The position numbers were made by a program, and so were the translations under genes. From positions 1 through 64,000 of the forward strand of contig JAMPDA010000001.1 of NCBI GenBank assembly GCA_023665905.1: a stretch of 64,000 bases of DNA. Reading direction: 5' to 3'. Shown here in pieces: positions 25,713 through 31,960 of the stretch; the first letter of the stretch is position 1; each line of letters opens with the position of its first letter. The stretch is from Roseburia sp. (lineage in GTDB: Bacteria; Bacillota; Clostridia; Christensenellales; Pumilibacteraceae). A model generated the notes under the pieces. It was not told the origin of the DNA. It was given only the letters and a program-made list of their open reading frames with translations, and did no database searches.

Positions 25713-26456
25713 TTAAATTTTGCAGTCGTGGCAGTCGCAAAGCGGCGAGAACTGCTGCTTGGCTTTTAATACATCTTCTTCGGAAGCTTCCGAAGTGGGG
25801 TACATGCCGCGCTTTTCCATAAATTCAAACGTCGAGTATTGGTCGGCGGCACATTCGGTCAGGTTGTCGCGGAGTACGTTGCGGAAATTTTCTTCCGACG
25901 CTTCGCAGAGCGCCGTGGAATACAGCTTTACGAGCTGCTTTTCCGCGCCGAGCACGTCCGATATTATCTCGTAATCGTCGAGCGCGCACTCCGCCTGCGC
26001 TCTTGTAGTGGTGTAAAGGTCGTCGCACGTCGCGGCGGTTTCGTCGTCGGACGACATGTCGCTGTCTGCAAGGTCCTCCGTGACTTCGTATCCGCAGTCG
26101 CAGTCGGAGCCCGTTTCCGCGTCGTCGGCGGAGCCGTAGCTCGCGTCGTAGCCATTAGAGCTCGCCGGAACGGTTCCGGGCAAGCCGAATTCGCGCGACA
26201 CGTTGTGCTCGGTGGCAAACTCGGCGGAATTATCCGAAACGCCGTCGAATTCAGTGGCGAATTCCGCGGAATTATCCGAAATATCGGCTTCGCGCTCGAC
26301 ATCGGTATCCGAAAACTCGTTTGATGTTTCCGTTTGAAACTCGATGGGAGTGTCGGCAAATTCGTCCGCCGTTTCGGTTTCGTAATTCGACTGCTCGGTG
26401 TCCGAGTAGTCGCGCGCTATGTCGTACAGACTGTCGTAATCTTTGAGTTCTGACAT
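25713..26456 (-). CDS. CotF-type spore coat protein with acidic N-terminal extension
   Basis: A 247-residue protein. Residues about 1-145 are very rich in Asp, Glu, Ser and Thr, probably disordered, with DNSAEFATE repeated. Residues about 155-240 match the CotF coat-protein domain: a four-helix segment QLVKLYSTALCEASEENFRNVL, then MEKRGMYPTSEASEEDVLKAKQQF. It ends CDCHDCKI, a possible metal or disulfide cluster. AAAGGAG precedes the start. It lies 15 bases after the small helical protein gene and is probably expressed with it during sporulation (inference). The acidic extension is not usual for CotF proteins, and the usual second CotF copy is missing. Confidence 0.75.
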   Translation of the reverse strand: MSELKDYDSLYDIARDYSDTEQSNYETETADEFADTPIEFQTETSNEFSDTDVEREADISDNSAEFATEFDGVSDNSAEFATEHNVSREFGLPGTVPASSNGYDASYGSADDAETGSDCDCGYEVTEDLADSDMSSDDETAATCDDLYTTTRAQAECALDDYEIISDVLGAEKQLVKLYSTALCEASEENFRNVLRDNLTECAADQYSTFEFMEKRGMYPTSEASEEDVLKAKQQFSPLCDCHDCKI

Positions 26457-26471
26457 ATTTTTCTCCTTTGT

Positions 26472-26654
26472 TTAGTTTTTGTCGAGATAGTTGCACAGCG
26501 TTTCATAGCGCTGTTTGTGTCCGTTTGCGAGCTTGCCGAGCGCGCAGCGGAGATCGTCGTTATCGGTTTCCGAAACGTAGTTGCAGCATTTTTTGTACGC
26601 GAGCTTTTCGCTGCGGCACAGCTCGCTGAGTTCCTGAAGGCTTTTCGAGGTCAT
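26472..26654 (-). CDS. Small two-helix protein, spore-coat associated
   Basis: A 60-residue protein with two long amphipathic helices (LQELSELCRSEKLAYKKCCNY and DLRCALGKLANGHKQRYETLCNYL). This pattern is seen in small ferritin-like proteins encoded beside cotF genes in Clostridia. It carries four Cys. AAGGAG lies eight bases before the ATG. On the minus strand CATATTA about 30 bases upstream loosely resembles a sporulation sigma -10 element. The role is inferred from the neighbour. Confidence 0.65.
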   Translation of the reverse strand: MTSKSLQELSELCRSEKLAYKKCCNYVSETDNDDLRCALGKLANGHKQRYETLCNYLDKN

Positions 26655-26744
26655 GTGGTTCTCCTTGTTGCTTTTGTCTTTCTAATATGCGGAGATTTTC
26701 GGGTTTTATACGCGCCGTAATCAATATAGAGTTGACAAAATAGC

Positions 26745-26773
26745 TTGTTTTTGCTTCAACGTTATGGTACAAT
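26745..26773 (+). promoter_or_regulatory. Promoter of recX, placing transcription start at the ATG
   Basis: TTGTTT (26745-26750), 17-base spacer, TACAAT (26768-26773). Only six bases separate the -10 from ATG 26780, so the mRNA would be leaderless. Confidence 0.55.
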
Positions 26774-26779
26774 ACATAT

Positions 26780-27424
26780 ATGGGCAAAATAACCGATATT
26801 TCCGCTCAAAAGCGCAATAAAAGCCGCGTCAGCGTGTTCATAGACGGCGAGTTCGTGTGCGGTCTGGACGCCGTAACAGCCGTTTCGTCGCGCATAAGGA
26901 TAGGCGACGAGATAACGGCGGACGAGCTGAAAAAACTCGTCGCGGAAAGCGAGAAAAATTCGGCGTTTGAAAAAGCCGTGGGCTATCTTTCCGCTTCGCC
27001 GCGCTCGAAAAAAGAGATACGTACGTATCTTCTGAACAAGGGCTACGATTTGGAAGTGGTGGTCTCGACGGTGGAAAAGCTCGACGCGTACCGATACACC
27101 GACGATCACGCTTACGCGCAGAGCTATATAAGGTCCAAATCCAAAAAGTACGGGAATTTCCGCATCGCGGCGGAGCTGCGGCAAAAAGGTATAGCTTCCG
27201 ATATAATATCGGAGCTTCTGGACGAAAATTCGGAGGACGGCGCGGTCGAAATAGCGCGCAAGTATCTCAATACGCACCGCAGTGCCGACGTTCAAAAGTT
27301 GAAACGCTTTTTGTCGAGCCGCGGATTTTCCTGGGACGCCATTGCGACGGCGGTGCGCGCTCTCGATGAGGACGGCGCGTTTTCGGACGGAGCAGACGAC
27401 GCCGCCTTTTACGGCGAAGAATAG
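26780..27424 (+). CDS. recX: Regulatory protein RecX
   Basis: A 214-residue RecX protein made of three-helix repeats: KAVGYLSASPRSKKEIRTYLLNKGYD, then YRYTDDHAYAQSYIRSKSKKYGNFRIAAELRQKGI, then KLKRFLSSRGFSWDAIATAV. The N-terminal extension resembles the Bacillus form. RecX modulates RecA filaments. No recA lies in the window. No Shine-Dalgarno sequence precedes ATG 26780 and the -10 box ends six bases before it, so translation is probably leaderless. It is followed after 18 bases by the P1 peptidase gene. Confidence 0.9.
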   Translation: MGKITDISAQKRNKSRVSVFIDGEFVCGLDAVTAVSSRIRIGDEITADELKKLVAESEKNSAFEKAVGYLSASPRSKKEIRTYLLNKGYDLEVVVSTVEKLDAYRYTDDHAYAQSYIRSKSKKYGNFRIAAELRQKGIASDIISELLDENSEDGAVEIARKYLNTHRSADVQKLKRFLSSRGFSWDAIATAVRALDEDGAFSDGADDAAFYGEE

Positions 27425-27442
27425 ATAAGCGAGGAGCATAGT

Positions 27443-28345
27443 ATGAAAAACAGCAAGTTCACATTGCCGAACGGCATCAAGATCGGTCATGCCGACGACG
27501 GGTATACGGGCGTTACCTGTATACTTGCGGATCATGCCGTCGGCGGCGTGTCCTGCCGCGGCGGCGCGCCGGGCACGCGCGAAACCGACATGCTTCACGC
27601 CGATAAGTCGCAGGAGCATGTGGACGCGATAGTACTTTCGGGCGGATCGGCGTACGGGCTCGAAGCGGCGTGCGGCGTTACGGAGTACCTTCGCGAGCGC
27701 CGCATAGGTTTCGAGATAGGCGATAAGGTAGTGCCGCTCGTGGCGCAGGCGATACTGTTCGATCTCAATACGCCAGGTGAGTATCACTATCCGGATAAAG
27801 CAATGGGCTATGCCGCCGCGGAACGCGCCGTGCACGACGGCGTTACATTCGGCTCGGTCGGCGCCGGCAAGGGCGCGACTGTGGGCAAAATTTTGGGTCC
27901 TGCGGGCGCGTGCAAGAGCGGTATCGGCGGCGCTACGTTGTTCTTCGGCGACGTGTTTGTGACCGCCGTAGTGGCTGTAAACGCGTTAGGCGACGTGTAT
28001 GACCGCAAAACCGGCAAGATATTGGCAGGCGCGCGCACGCCGGACGGCGGTTTTTTGAATACCGTCGAGCGCTTGAGCGACGGAAGTTTTGCGGCGCAAA
28101 AAGGCGCGAACACCACTATCGGGTGCGTCATGACGAACGCGCGGCTCGATAAACTGCACACCAACAAGCTCGCCGCCATGGCGCACGACGGGCTGGCTAT
28201 GTCTATTCGTCCCGTTCACACTGATGCCGACGGCGATACTCTGTTTGCACTGTCCAAGGGCGATAAGCAGATCGACTTCGGCGTTTTAATGGCGCTTGCG
28301 GCGGAAGTTACCGCCGACGCCGTGGAAAACGCGGTAAAACAGTAA
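27443..28345 (+). CDS. P1 family peptidase (DmpA/BapA-like, S58)
   Basis: A 300-residue N-terminal-nucleophile hydrolase of the DmpA type. AIVLSGGSAYGLEAACGV and the C-terminal GANTTIGCVMTNARL are family hallmarks. By alignment with DmpA the self-cleavage point falls between N223 and T224, making Thr the nucleophile in place of Ser. Members cleave N-terminal residues from small or beta-amino peptides. GGAG lies upstream. Its stop overlaps the acpS start (TAATG), so the two genes are coupled. Confidence 0.9.
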   Translation: MKNSKFTLPNGIKIGHADDGYTGVTCILADHAVGGVSCRGGAPGTRETDMLHADKSQEHVDAIVLSGGSAYGLEAACGVTEYLRERRIGFEIGDKVVPLVAQAILFDLNTPGEYHYPDKAMGYAAAERAVHDGVTFGSVGAGKGATVGKILGPAGACKSGIGGATLFFGDVFVTAVVAVNALGDVYDRKTGKILAGARTPDGGFLNTVERLSDGSFAAQKGANTTIGCVMTNARLDKLHTNKLAAMAHDGLAMSIRPVHTDADGDTLFALSKGDKQIDFGVLMALAAEVTADAVENAVKQ

Positions 28346-28734
28346 TGCGCATAGCGGTGGGAGTGGACACGGCGTGCGTGGCGCGCGTGCAAAATGCTAT
28401 CGAAAACGACGCGTTTGTCGCGCGCGTTTTTACGGCAAAAGAGCGCGCGTATTGTGACGGCAGGCCGCGCCCTGCCGAGAGCTATGCAGGTATCTTTTGC
28501 GCAAAAGAGGCTGCCGCAAAAGCGATAAAGCGCGGCTTCGGCGCAGGGTTCATGCCGACGGATATCGAGGTGACGCACACCGCCGACGGCGCGCCGACGC
28601 TTCGGTTTTACGGCAGAGCGGCGGAGATGTTTTCCGCGTACGACTGCGACGTGTCGATATCGCACGACGGCGGAAATGCCGTTGCGACCGTAGTGCTCGC
28701 GGCGCGCAACGATTTGGGAGGCGATAATGCTTAA
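28345..28734 (+). CDS. acpS: Holo-[acyl-carrier-protein] synthase
   Basis: A 129-residue 4'-phosphopantetheinyl transferase. The first metal motif is GVDTACVARV with D8, a variant of the usual G(I/V)D(I/L)xE where the Glu is Ala or Cys. The second is GIFCAKEAAAKAIKRG with E55. It transfers phosphopantetheine from CoA to acyl carrier protein. Its start overlaps the stop of the peptidase, and its end overlaps nnrDE by eight bases, the usual acpS-nnrD arrangement in Bacillota. Confidence 0.9.
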   Translation: MRIAVGVDTACVARVQNAIENDAFVARVFTAKERAYCDGRPRPAESYAGIFCAKEAAAKAIKRGFGAGFMPTDIEVTHTADGAPTLRFYGRAAEMFSAYDCDVSISHDGGNAVATVVLAARNDLGGDNA

Positions 28735-30184
28735 CGTACTCACGTCTGAAAAGGTGAGATCGGCAGAAGAAGAAACGATGCGCCGCGGCGTAGACGTGAT
28801 GTTTTTGCGGTTCAACGCCGCGCTCGCGGTCGCCGACGGCATATACGAACGGGCGCGCGGCAAAAATACGCGCACTGCGGTGTTCTGCGGCAGCGGCGGC
28901 AACGGCTGCGACGGTATACTCGCCGCCGTTCGGCTTTTCCGAAAGGGTTGCAACGTGGTTGTCTATCTCGTCGGCAGTGCCGAAAAAGCCAATGCTCAAG
29001 CGCTCGAATACGCAAAGAGCGAGGGCGTTCCCGTCCGTCCGTGCTCCGAGTTCGACGGCGCCGATATCATTATCGACGCGATTTTCGGGATAGGTCTTAA
29101 CAGACCGATCGAGGGCGAAACGGCGGAGCTTATAGAAAAGCTCAACGGCGCGGAAAATGCGTTCAGGCTTGCCGTGGATATCCCGTCGGGACTTAACGCC
29201 GATACGGGCGAGGTCATGGGCAAGGCGTTCAAGGCGCACGTCACAATAACTTTTTCGTGTTATAAGGCAGGCATGCTTTTCGGCGAGGGCAGGGAATACT
29301 GCGGCAAGATAACGGTGGAAGACGTCGGCGTAAAGACCGAGTCGAACGTCCGTGTTTACGAAAATTCCGACTTCGCGCCGTTCAGGCGTCGGCGCGACGC
29401 GCACAAGGGCAATGCCGGTCGCGTGTATATAATAGGCGGTTGCGGTTCGATGATAGGCGCGCCCGTGCTTGCGGCTACGGCGGCGCATGCCGCGCACTTG
29501 AACGGCGCAGGCACCGTGACCGTGTGCTTGCCGAGCGTTCACCGCGTAGCCGTTTCGTCGCGCAGCGCTATGTCGATGATGAAGTTCTTGAGCGACACCG
29601 CGAACGGATATATCAAGTTTGTTAAACGTGAGCTCGACGACATAATAAAACGCGCCGACGCGATAGCGATCGGCATGGGCATGGGCGCCGCGCCCGACCT
29701 AAAGCGCATGATCGCGTACCTGTGCGAAAACTTCGACGGCTCGCTCGTCATCGACGCCGACGCTATAAACGCGCTCGCGGGCGACTACTCGATCTTGCGC
29801 GGAAGCAAGCCGGAAATCGTATTGACTCCGCACGTCGGCGAGTTTAAACGCCTTACCGGTTTAGACCCGACTATAGAAAACGCCGCAAAGCTTGCGCGCG
29901 ACGTCGGCTGTTTGGTCGCGCTTAAGTCCGCCACGACGATAATAACGGACGGCGAGGAAACGCGCCTGAACGTGACGGGCACGCCCGCCATGGCAAAGGG
30001 CGGCATGGGCGACGTCTTGAGCGGCTGCATAACCGCGCTTTCGTGCGCTTATCCGCTGTTCGACGCGATAACCGTGGCGTGCTACCGCAACGGCGTCGGC
30101 GCTGAGCGCGCCGTAAGCTCGTTTGCGGAAATGATGCTCACCGCGCACGATGTTCTTAATATGGCGAACTATCCCGAATTGTGA
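28727..30184 (+). CDS. nnrDE: Bifunctional NAD(P)H-hydrate epimerase / ADP-dependent NAD(P)H-hydrate dehydratase
   Basis: A 485-residue fusion. Residues 1-210 are the YjeF-N epimerase, with TAVFCGSGGNGCDGILAAV and DAIFGIGLNRPIEG. Residues about 215-485 are the ribokinase-like dehydratase, with VLTPHVGEFKRLTGL and GTPAMAKGGMGDVLSGCI, whose GMGD loop carries the catalytic Asp. Together they repair hydrated NADH and NADPH. The fusion is the standard bacterial form. No terminator is obvious after it; a repeat-rich stretch follows. Confidence 0.95.
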   Translation: MLNVLTSEKVRSAEEETMRRGVDVMFLRFNAALAVADGIYERARGKNTRTAVFCGSGGNGCDGILAAVRLFRKGCNVVVYLVGSAEKANAQALEYAKSEGVPVRPCSEFDGADIIIDAIFGIGLNRPIEGETAELIEKLNGAENAFRLAVDIPSGLNADTGEVMGKAFKAHVTITFSCYKAGMLFGEGREYCGKITVEDVGVKTESNVRVYENSDFAPFRRRRDAHKGNAGRVYIIGGCGSMIGAPVLAATAAHAAHLNGAGTVTVCLPSVHRVAVSSRSAMSMMKFLSDTANGYIKFVKRELDDIIKRADAIAIGMGMGAAPDLKRMIAYLCENFDGSLVIDADAINALAGDYSILRGSKPEIVLTPHVGEFKRLTGLDPTIENAAKLARDVGCLVALKSATTIITDGEETRLNVTGTPAMAKGGMGDVLSGCITALSCAYPLFDAITVACYRNGVGAERAVSSFAEMMLTAHDVLNMANYPEL

Positions 30185-30201
30185 TTACTTGTCAAGCAAA
30201 A

Positions 30202-30268
30202 TTATGTCATCTCGACCAAGCATTGCGGAGCAATGCGCGTGGAGAGATCCAGGCGATCCGCCGCATAG
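30202..30268 (+). repeat. Dispersed hairpin repeat, copy A1
   Basis: Near-identical to 30292-30358 (one change over the first 63 bases), period 90. The core folds as AGCATTGC-GGA-GCAATGC within an imperfect GATCTC/GAGATC outer stem. The 600-base stretch from 30185 to 30785 holds no gene, only these repeats. Confidence 0.85.
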
Positions 30269-30291
30269 TGAAGCGGCAGGCAAAACAAACG

Positions 30292-30358
30292 TTATGTCAT
30301 CTCGACCAAGCATTGCGGAGCAATGCGCGTGGAGAGATCTAGGCGATCCGCCGCAAAG
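30292..30358 (+). repeat. Dispersed hairpin repeat, copy A2
   Basis: Direct repeat of 30202-30268, which places a tandem pair directly after nnrDE. Confidence 0.85.
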
Positions 30359-30433
30359 TTGTGTTGCCAAACCAGCCGTCACTTCTTCACTTTTCCTTTT
30401 TACATTTTCACTTAATCATGCGGCGCTAAAGCG

Positions 30434-30485
30434 CCTGGATTTCTCCGCTCCGCTCACTGCGTTCGCTCCGGTCGAAATGACAAGG
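30434..30485 (-). repeat. Dispersed repeat, inverted diverged copy
   Basis: Read on the minus strand it begins CCTTGTCATTTCGACCGGAG and ends GAGAAATCCAGG, the same ends as the direct copies with a different middle. A partial end (GTCGAAATGACAAGG) recurs at about 30511-30526. Confidence 0.65.
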
Positions 30486-30596
30486 AGGTGGTTGAGCTGT
30501 TCTCGCGTAGGTCGAAATGACAAGGGGTTGGTTGGACTTATCTGCTTACATTAAAGTATAGCAAGTCATTATCAATCTCGCGCACTCAAACCCCCG

Positions 30597-30653
30597 TTTT
30601 GTCATTTCGAGCGAAGCCGAGAAATCCAGGCGAACCGTCGCATAGTGAAGCGG
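30597..30653 (+). repeat. Dispersed repeat, diverged direct copy
   Basis: Begins TTTTGTCATTTCGAGCGAAG and ends with the same CCAGGCGA...CGCATAGTGAAGCGG tail as copy A1. A second shared motif, CACTTTTCCTT-TTACAT-TTCACTT, occurs at about 30384 and 30674. Confidence 0.7.
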
Positions 30654-30785
30654 TCAAATCGCAGTTCACCTTTTCACTTTTCCTTCTTACATCTTCACTT
30701 GCGACGCGGCGACGCACGCGTCGCAGTACGCGGCAACGTCCGTATTGCATACGGAAAAATCGCGGCGACGCTTTTATATAGTAAA

Positions 30786-31133
30786 TTACACGAACCCGAG
30801 CGACACGAGAGTTGCGCGCTCGATTTTGCGCATGGCAATGCCGTCGATCTCGCCGATGCGCGTTTTGAGCCGACGCTTGTCGAGCGTGCGCAGTTGCTCG
30901 AGCAGTACGACCGAATCCTTTGCGAGCCCGAACTGTCCCGCGGCGATCTCGACGTGAGTGGGGAGCTTTGCCTTTGTTATCCTGCTCGTGACGGCGCAGA
31001 CTATTACGGTGGGGGAATATCTGTTGCCGACGTCGTTCTGAATGATAAGCACGGGGCGCACGCCGCCTTGTTCCGATCCGATGACCGGACTTAGGTCGGC
31101 GTAATATATTTCTCCGCGCTTATATGTCAACAC
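30786..31133 (-). CDS. mazF: Type II toxin, mRNA interferase MazF/EndoA
   Basis: A 115-residue PemK/MazF RNase. The start [31 protein letters not shown] is near the EndoA consensus. R26 and T49 (in [16 protein letters not shown]) correspond to the catalytic residues. The enzyme cuts single-stranded mRNA at short motifs, and the antitoxin encoded 15 bases upstream should block it. The pair faces the repeat-rich stretch. It may be the housekeeping EndoA of Bacillota, although here it sits in an accessory-looking region. Confidence 0.93.
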   Translation of the reverse strand: MLTYKRGEIYYADLSPVIGSEQGGVRPVLIIQNDVGNRYSPTVIVCAVTSRITKAKLPTHVEIAAGQFGLAKDSVVLLEQLRTLDKRRLKTRIGEIDGIAMRKIERATLVSLGFV

Positions 31134-31148
31134 AGTTTTCTCCTTTGT

Positions 31149-31352
31149 CTACAGATTTGCCCAATCGAGATTGATCTCGGCGCATTCGCCTATGCCGTTT
31201 TGCCAAAGCTCGTTCTGTTCCATTATATGCGCGTCCAAAGAAAAGCGTTTCAAAAGCTCCGCTATAAGCGCGCCGATGCTCATGTTCTTCAGGCTCGCGT
31301 TGCGTGTCAGGATATCGTTCAAAGCCTCGTCCACCTCGACAGTGTATTTCAT
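31149..31352 (-). CDS. Antitoxin partner of MazF
   Basis: A 67-residue acidic protein. The N-terminus MKYTVEVDEALNDIL followed by two helices (MSIGALIAELLKRFSLDAH) suggests a small DNA-binding dimer of ribbon-helix-helix type. The C-terminal half (NELWQNGIGECAEINLDWANL) would thread into the toxin. It precedes mazF in one operon, and GAGGAG lies ahead of the start. Such antitoxins usually repress their own promoter. The family was judged from context and size. Confidence 0.75.
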   Translation of the reverse strand: MKYTVEVDEALNDILTRNASLKNMSIGALIAELLKRFSLDAHIMEQNELWQNGIGECAEINLDWANL

Positions 31353-31404
31353 AAGATTTTCTCCTCGTTTGAAATATTTATACCGTTAGTTTGTAAGTTT
31401 TTTC

Positions 31405-31439
31405 GGCTTGTTATGTACAATAAATAGCAAAATTCGACA
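31405..31439. repeat. 35-bp perfect direct repeat, left copy
   Basis: Identical to 31492-31526, 87 bases apart. Contains GTACAATAAATAGCAAAATT. Lies upstream of the antitoxin gene and may carry a promoter or operator module. Confidence 0.85.
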
Positions 31440-31491
31440 TAGAAAAGCGTGGCAAAACAAAATGTACAAGTCCGCGTTTCGCCAAGCCTTT

Positions 31492-31526
31492 GGCTTGTTA
31501 TGTACAATAAATAGCAAAATTCGACA
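31492..31526. repeat. 35-bp perfect direct repeat, right copy
   Basis: Second copy of 31405-31439. The pair is also responsible for a spurious minus-strand frame that repeats the same peptide twice. Confidence 0.85.
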
Positions 31527-31596
31527 CTGAAAAGTTGCAACAAAAAGAAAAGCGCGGAACAATTATATCTGCGCTTTTATATTTGGGTGTTATATA

Positions 31597-31854
31597 TTAT
31601 TCGTATATCTCGGTATAGCCGTAATTGTCTTTACCTCTGCTACCGTCGGCTTCTTCCAAACCCAAAAGATAATCGGTAGATACGTTTAGTTGGACGGCTA
31701 AATCGCGTAGTGTCTGTATACTCGGATAAGACTTACCACTTTTAAAGTCACTTATGCACTGTTTGGAAATACCTACAAGCGCCGCGAGTTGCGTTTGCGA
31801 AATTACCATATGTTCCAATTCGTTGCAGAAACGCACCGTAAATATGTCTTTCAT
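31597..31854 (-). CDS. XRE-family HTH repressor
   Basis: An 85-residue Cro/CI-type regulator. The helix-turn-helix is QTQLAALVGISKQCISDFKSGKSYPSIQTLRDLAVQLNVSTDYLLG. The frame is open to 31947, but ATG 31854 gives the expected N-terminus and lies 11 bases from a -10 box, so the leader is only about five bases and has no Shine-Dalgarno sequence. It is divergent from the GLUG lipoprotein gene and shares a 106-base control region with two matched operators. Auto-repression and repression of the lipoprotein gene are inferred. Confidence 0.85.
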   Translation of the reverse strand: MKDIFTVRFCNELEHMVISQTQLAALVGISKQCISDFKSGKSYPSIQTLRDLAVQLNVSTDYLLGLEEADGSRGKDNYGYTEIYE

Positions 31855-31865
31855 AGCTAAGTTAT

Positions 31866-31894
31866 ATAATAAATTGTAAGTTATTGCTTGACAG
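31866..31894 (-). promoter_or_regulatory. Promoter of the XRE repressor
   Basis: Minus strand CTGTCA (31889-31894), 17-base spacer, TATTAT (31866-31871). Its -35 occupies the same bases as the -35 of the divergent promoter. Confidence 0.6.
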
Positions 31895-31916
31895 TACGCT
31901 ATTAACGTACTATAAT
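31888..31916 (+). promoter_or_regulatory. Promoter of the GLUG lipoprotein
   Basis: Consensus TTGACA (31888-31893), 17-base spacer, consensus TATAAT (31911-31916). A repressor would be needed to keep it silent. Confidence 0.85.
31894..31910. promoter_or_regulatory. Operator O1 for the XRE repressor
   Basis: GTACGCTATTAACGTAC, a near-palindrome filling the promoter spacer. Bases 31893-31906 are also an exact inverted repeat of 31928-31941. Confidence 0.7.
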
Positions 31917-31923
31917 AAGGTGT

Positions 31924-31940
31924 GTAAGTTAATAGCGTAC
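31924..31940. promoter_or_regulatory. Operator O2 for the XRE repressor
   Basis: GTAAGTTAATAGCGTAC, the inverted partner of O1. Centres are 30 bases apart, about three helical turns, suiting cooperative binding. O2 covers the transcription start of the lipoprotein gene. Confidence 0.7.
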
Positions 31941-31960
31941 TATGCAAAAGGAGAATTTAA

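Noticed and set aside
30185-30785. CRISPR array in the repeat-rich gap
   Set aside because: Only two near-identical units, others diverged or inverted, spacers not of constant length, and no cas genes in the window.
31349-31543. 64-codon minus-strand frame with a repeated VEFCYLLYITS peptide
   Set aside because: The peptide repeat is just the translated 35-bp DNA direct repeat; no ribosome site and it overlaps the antitoxin leader.
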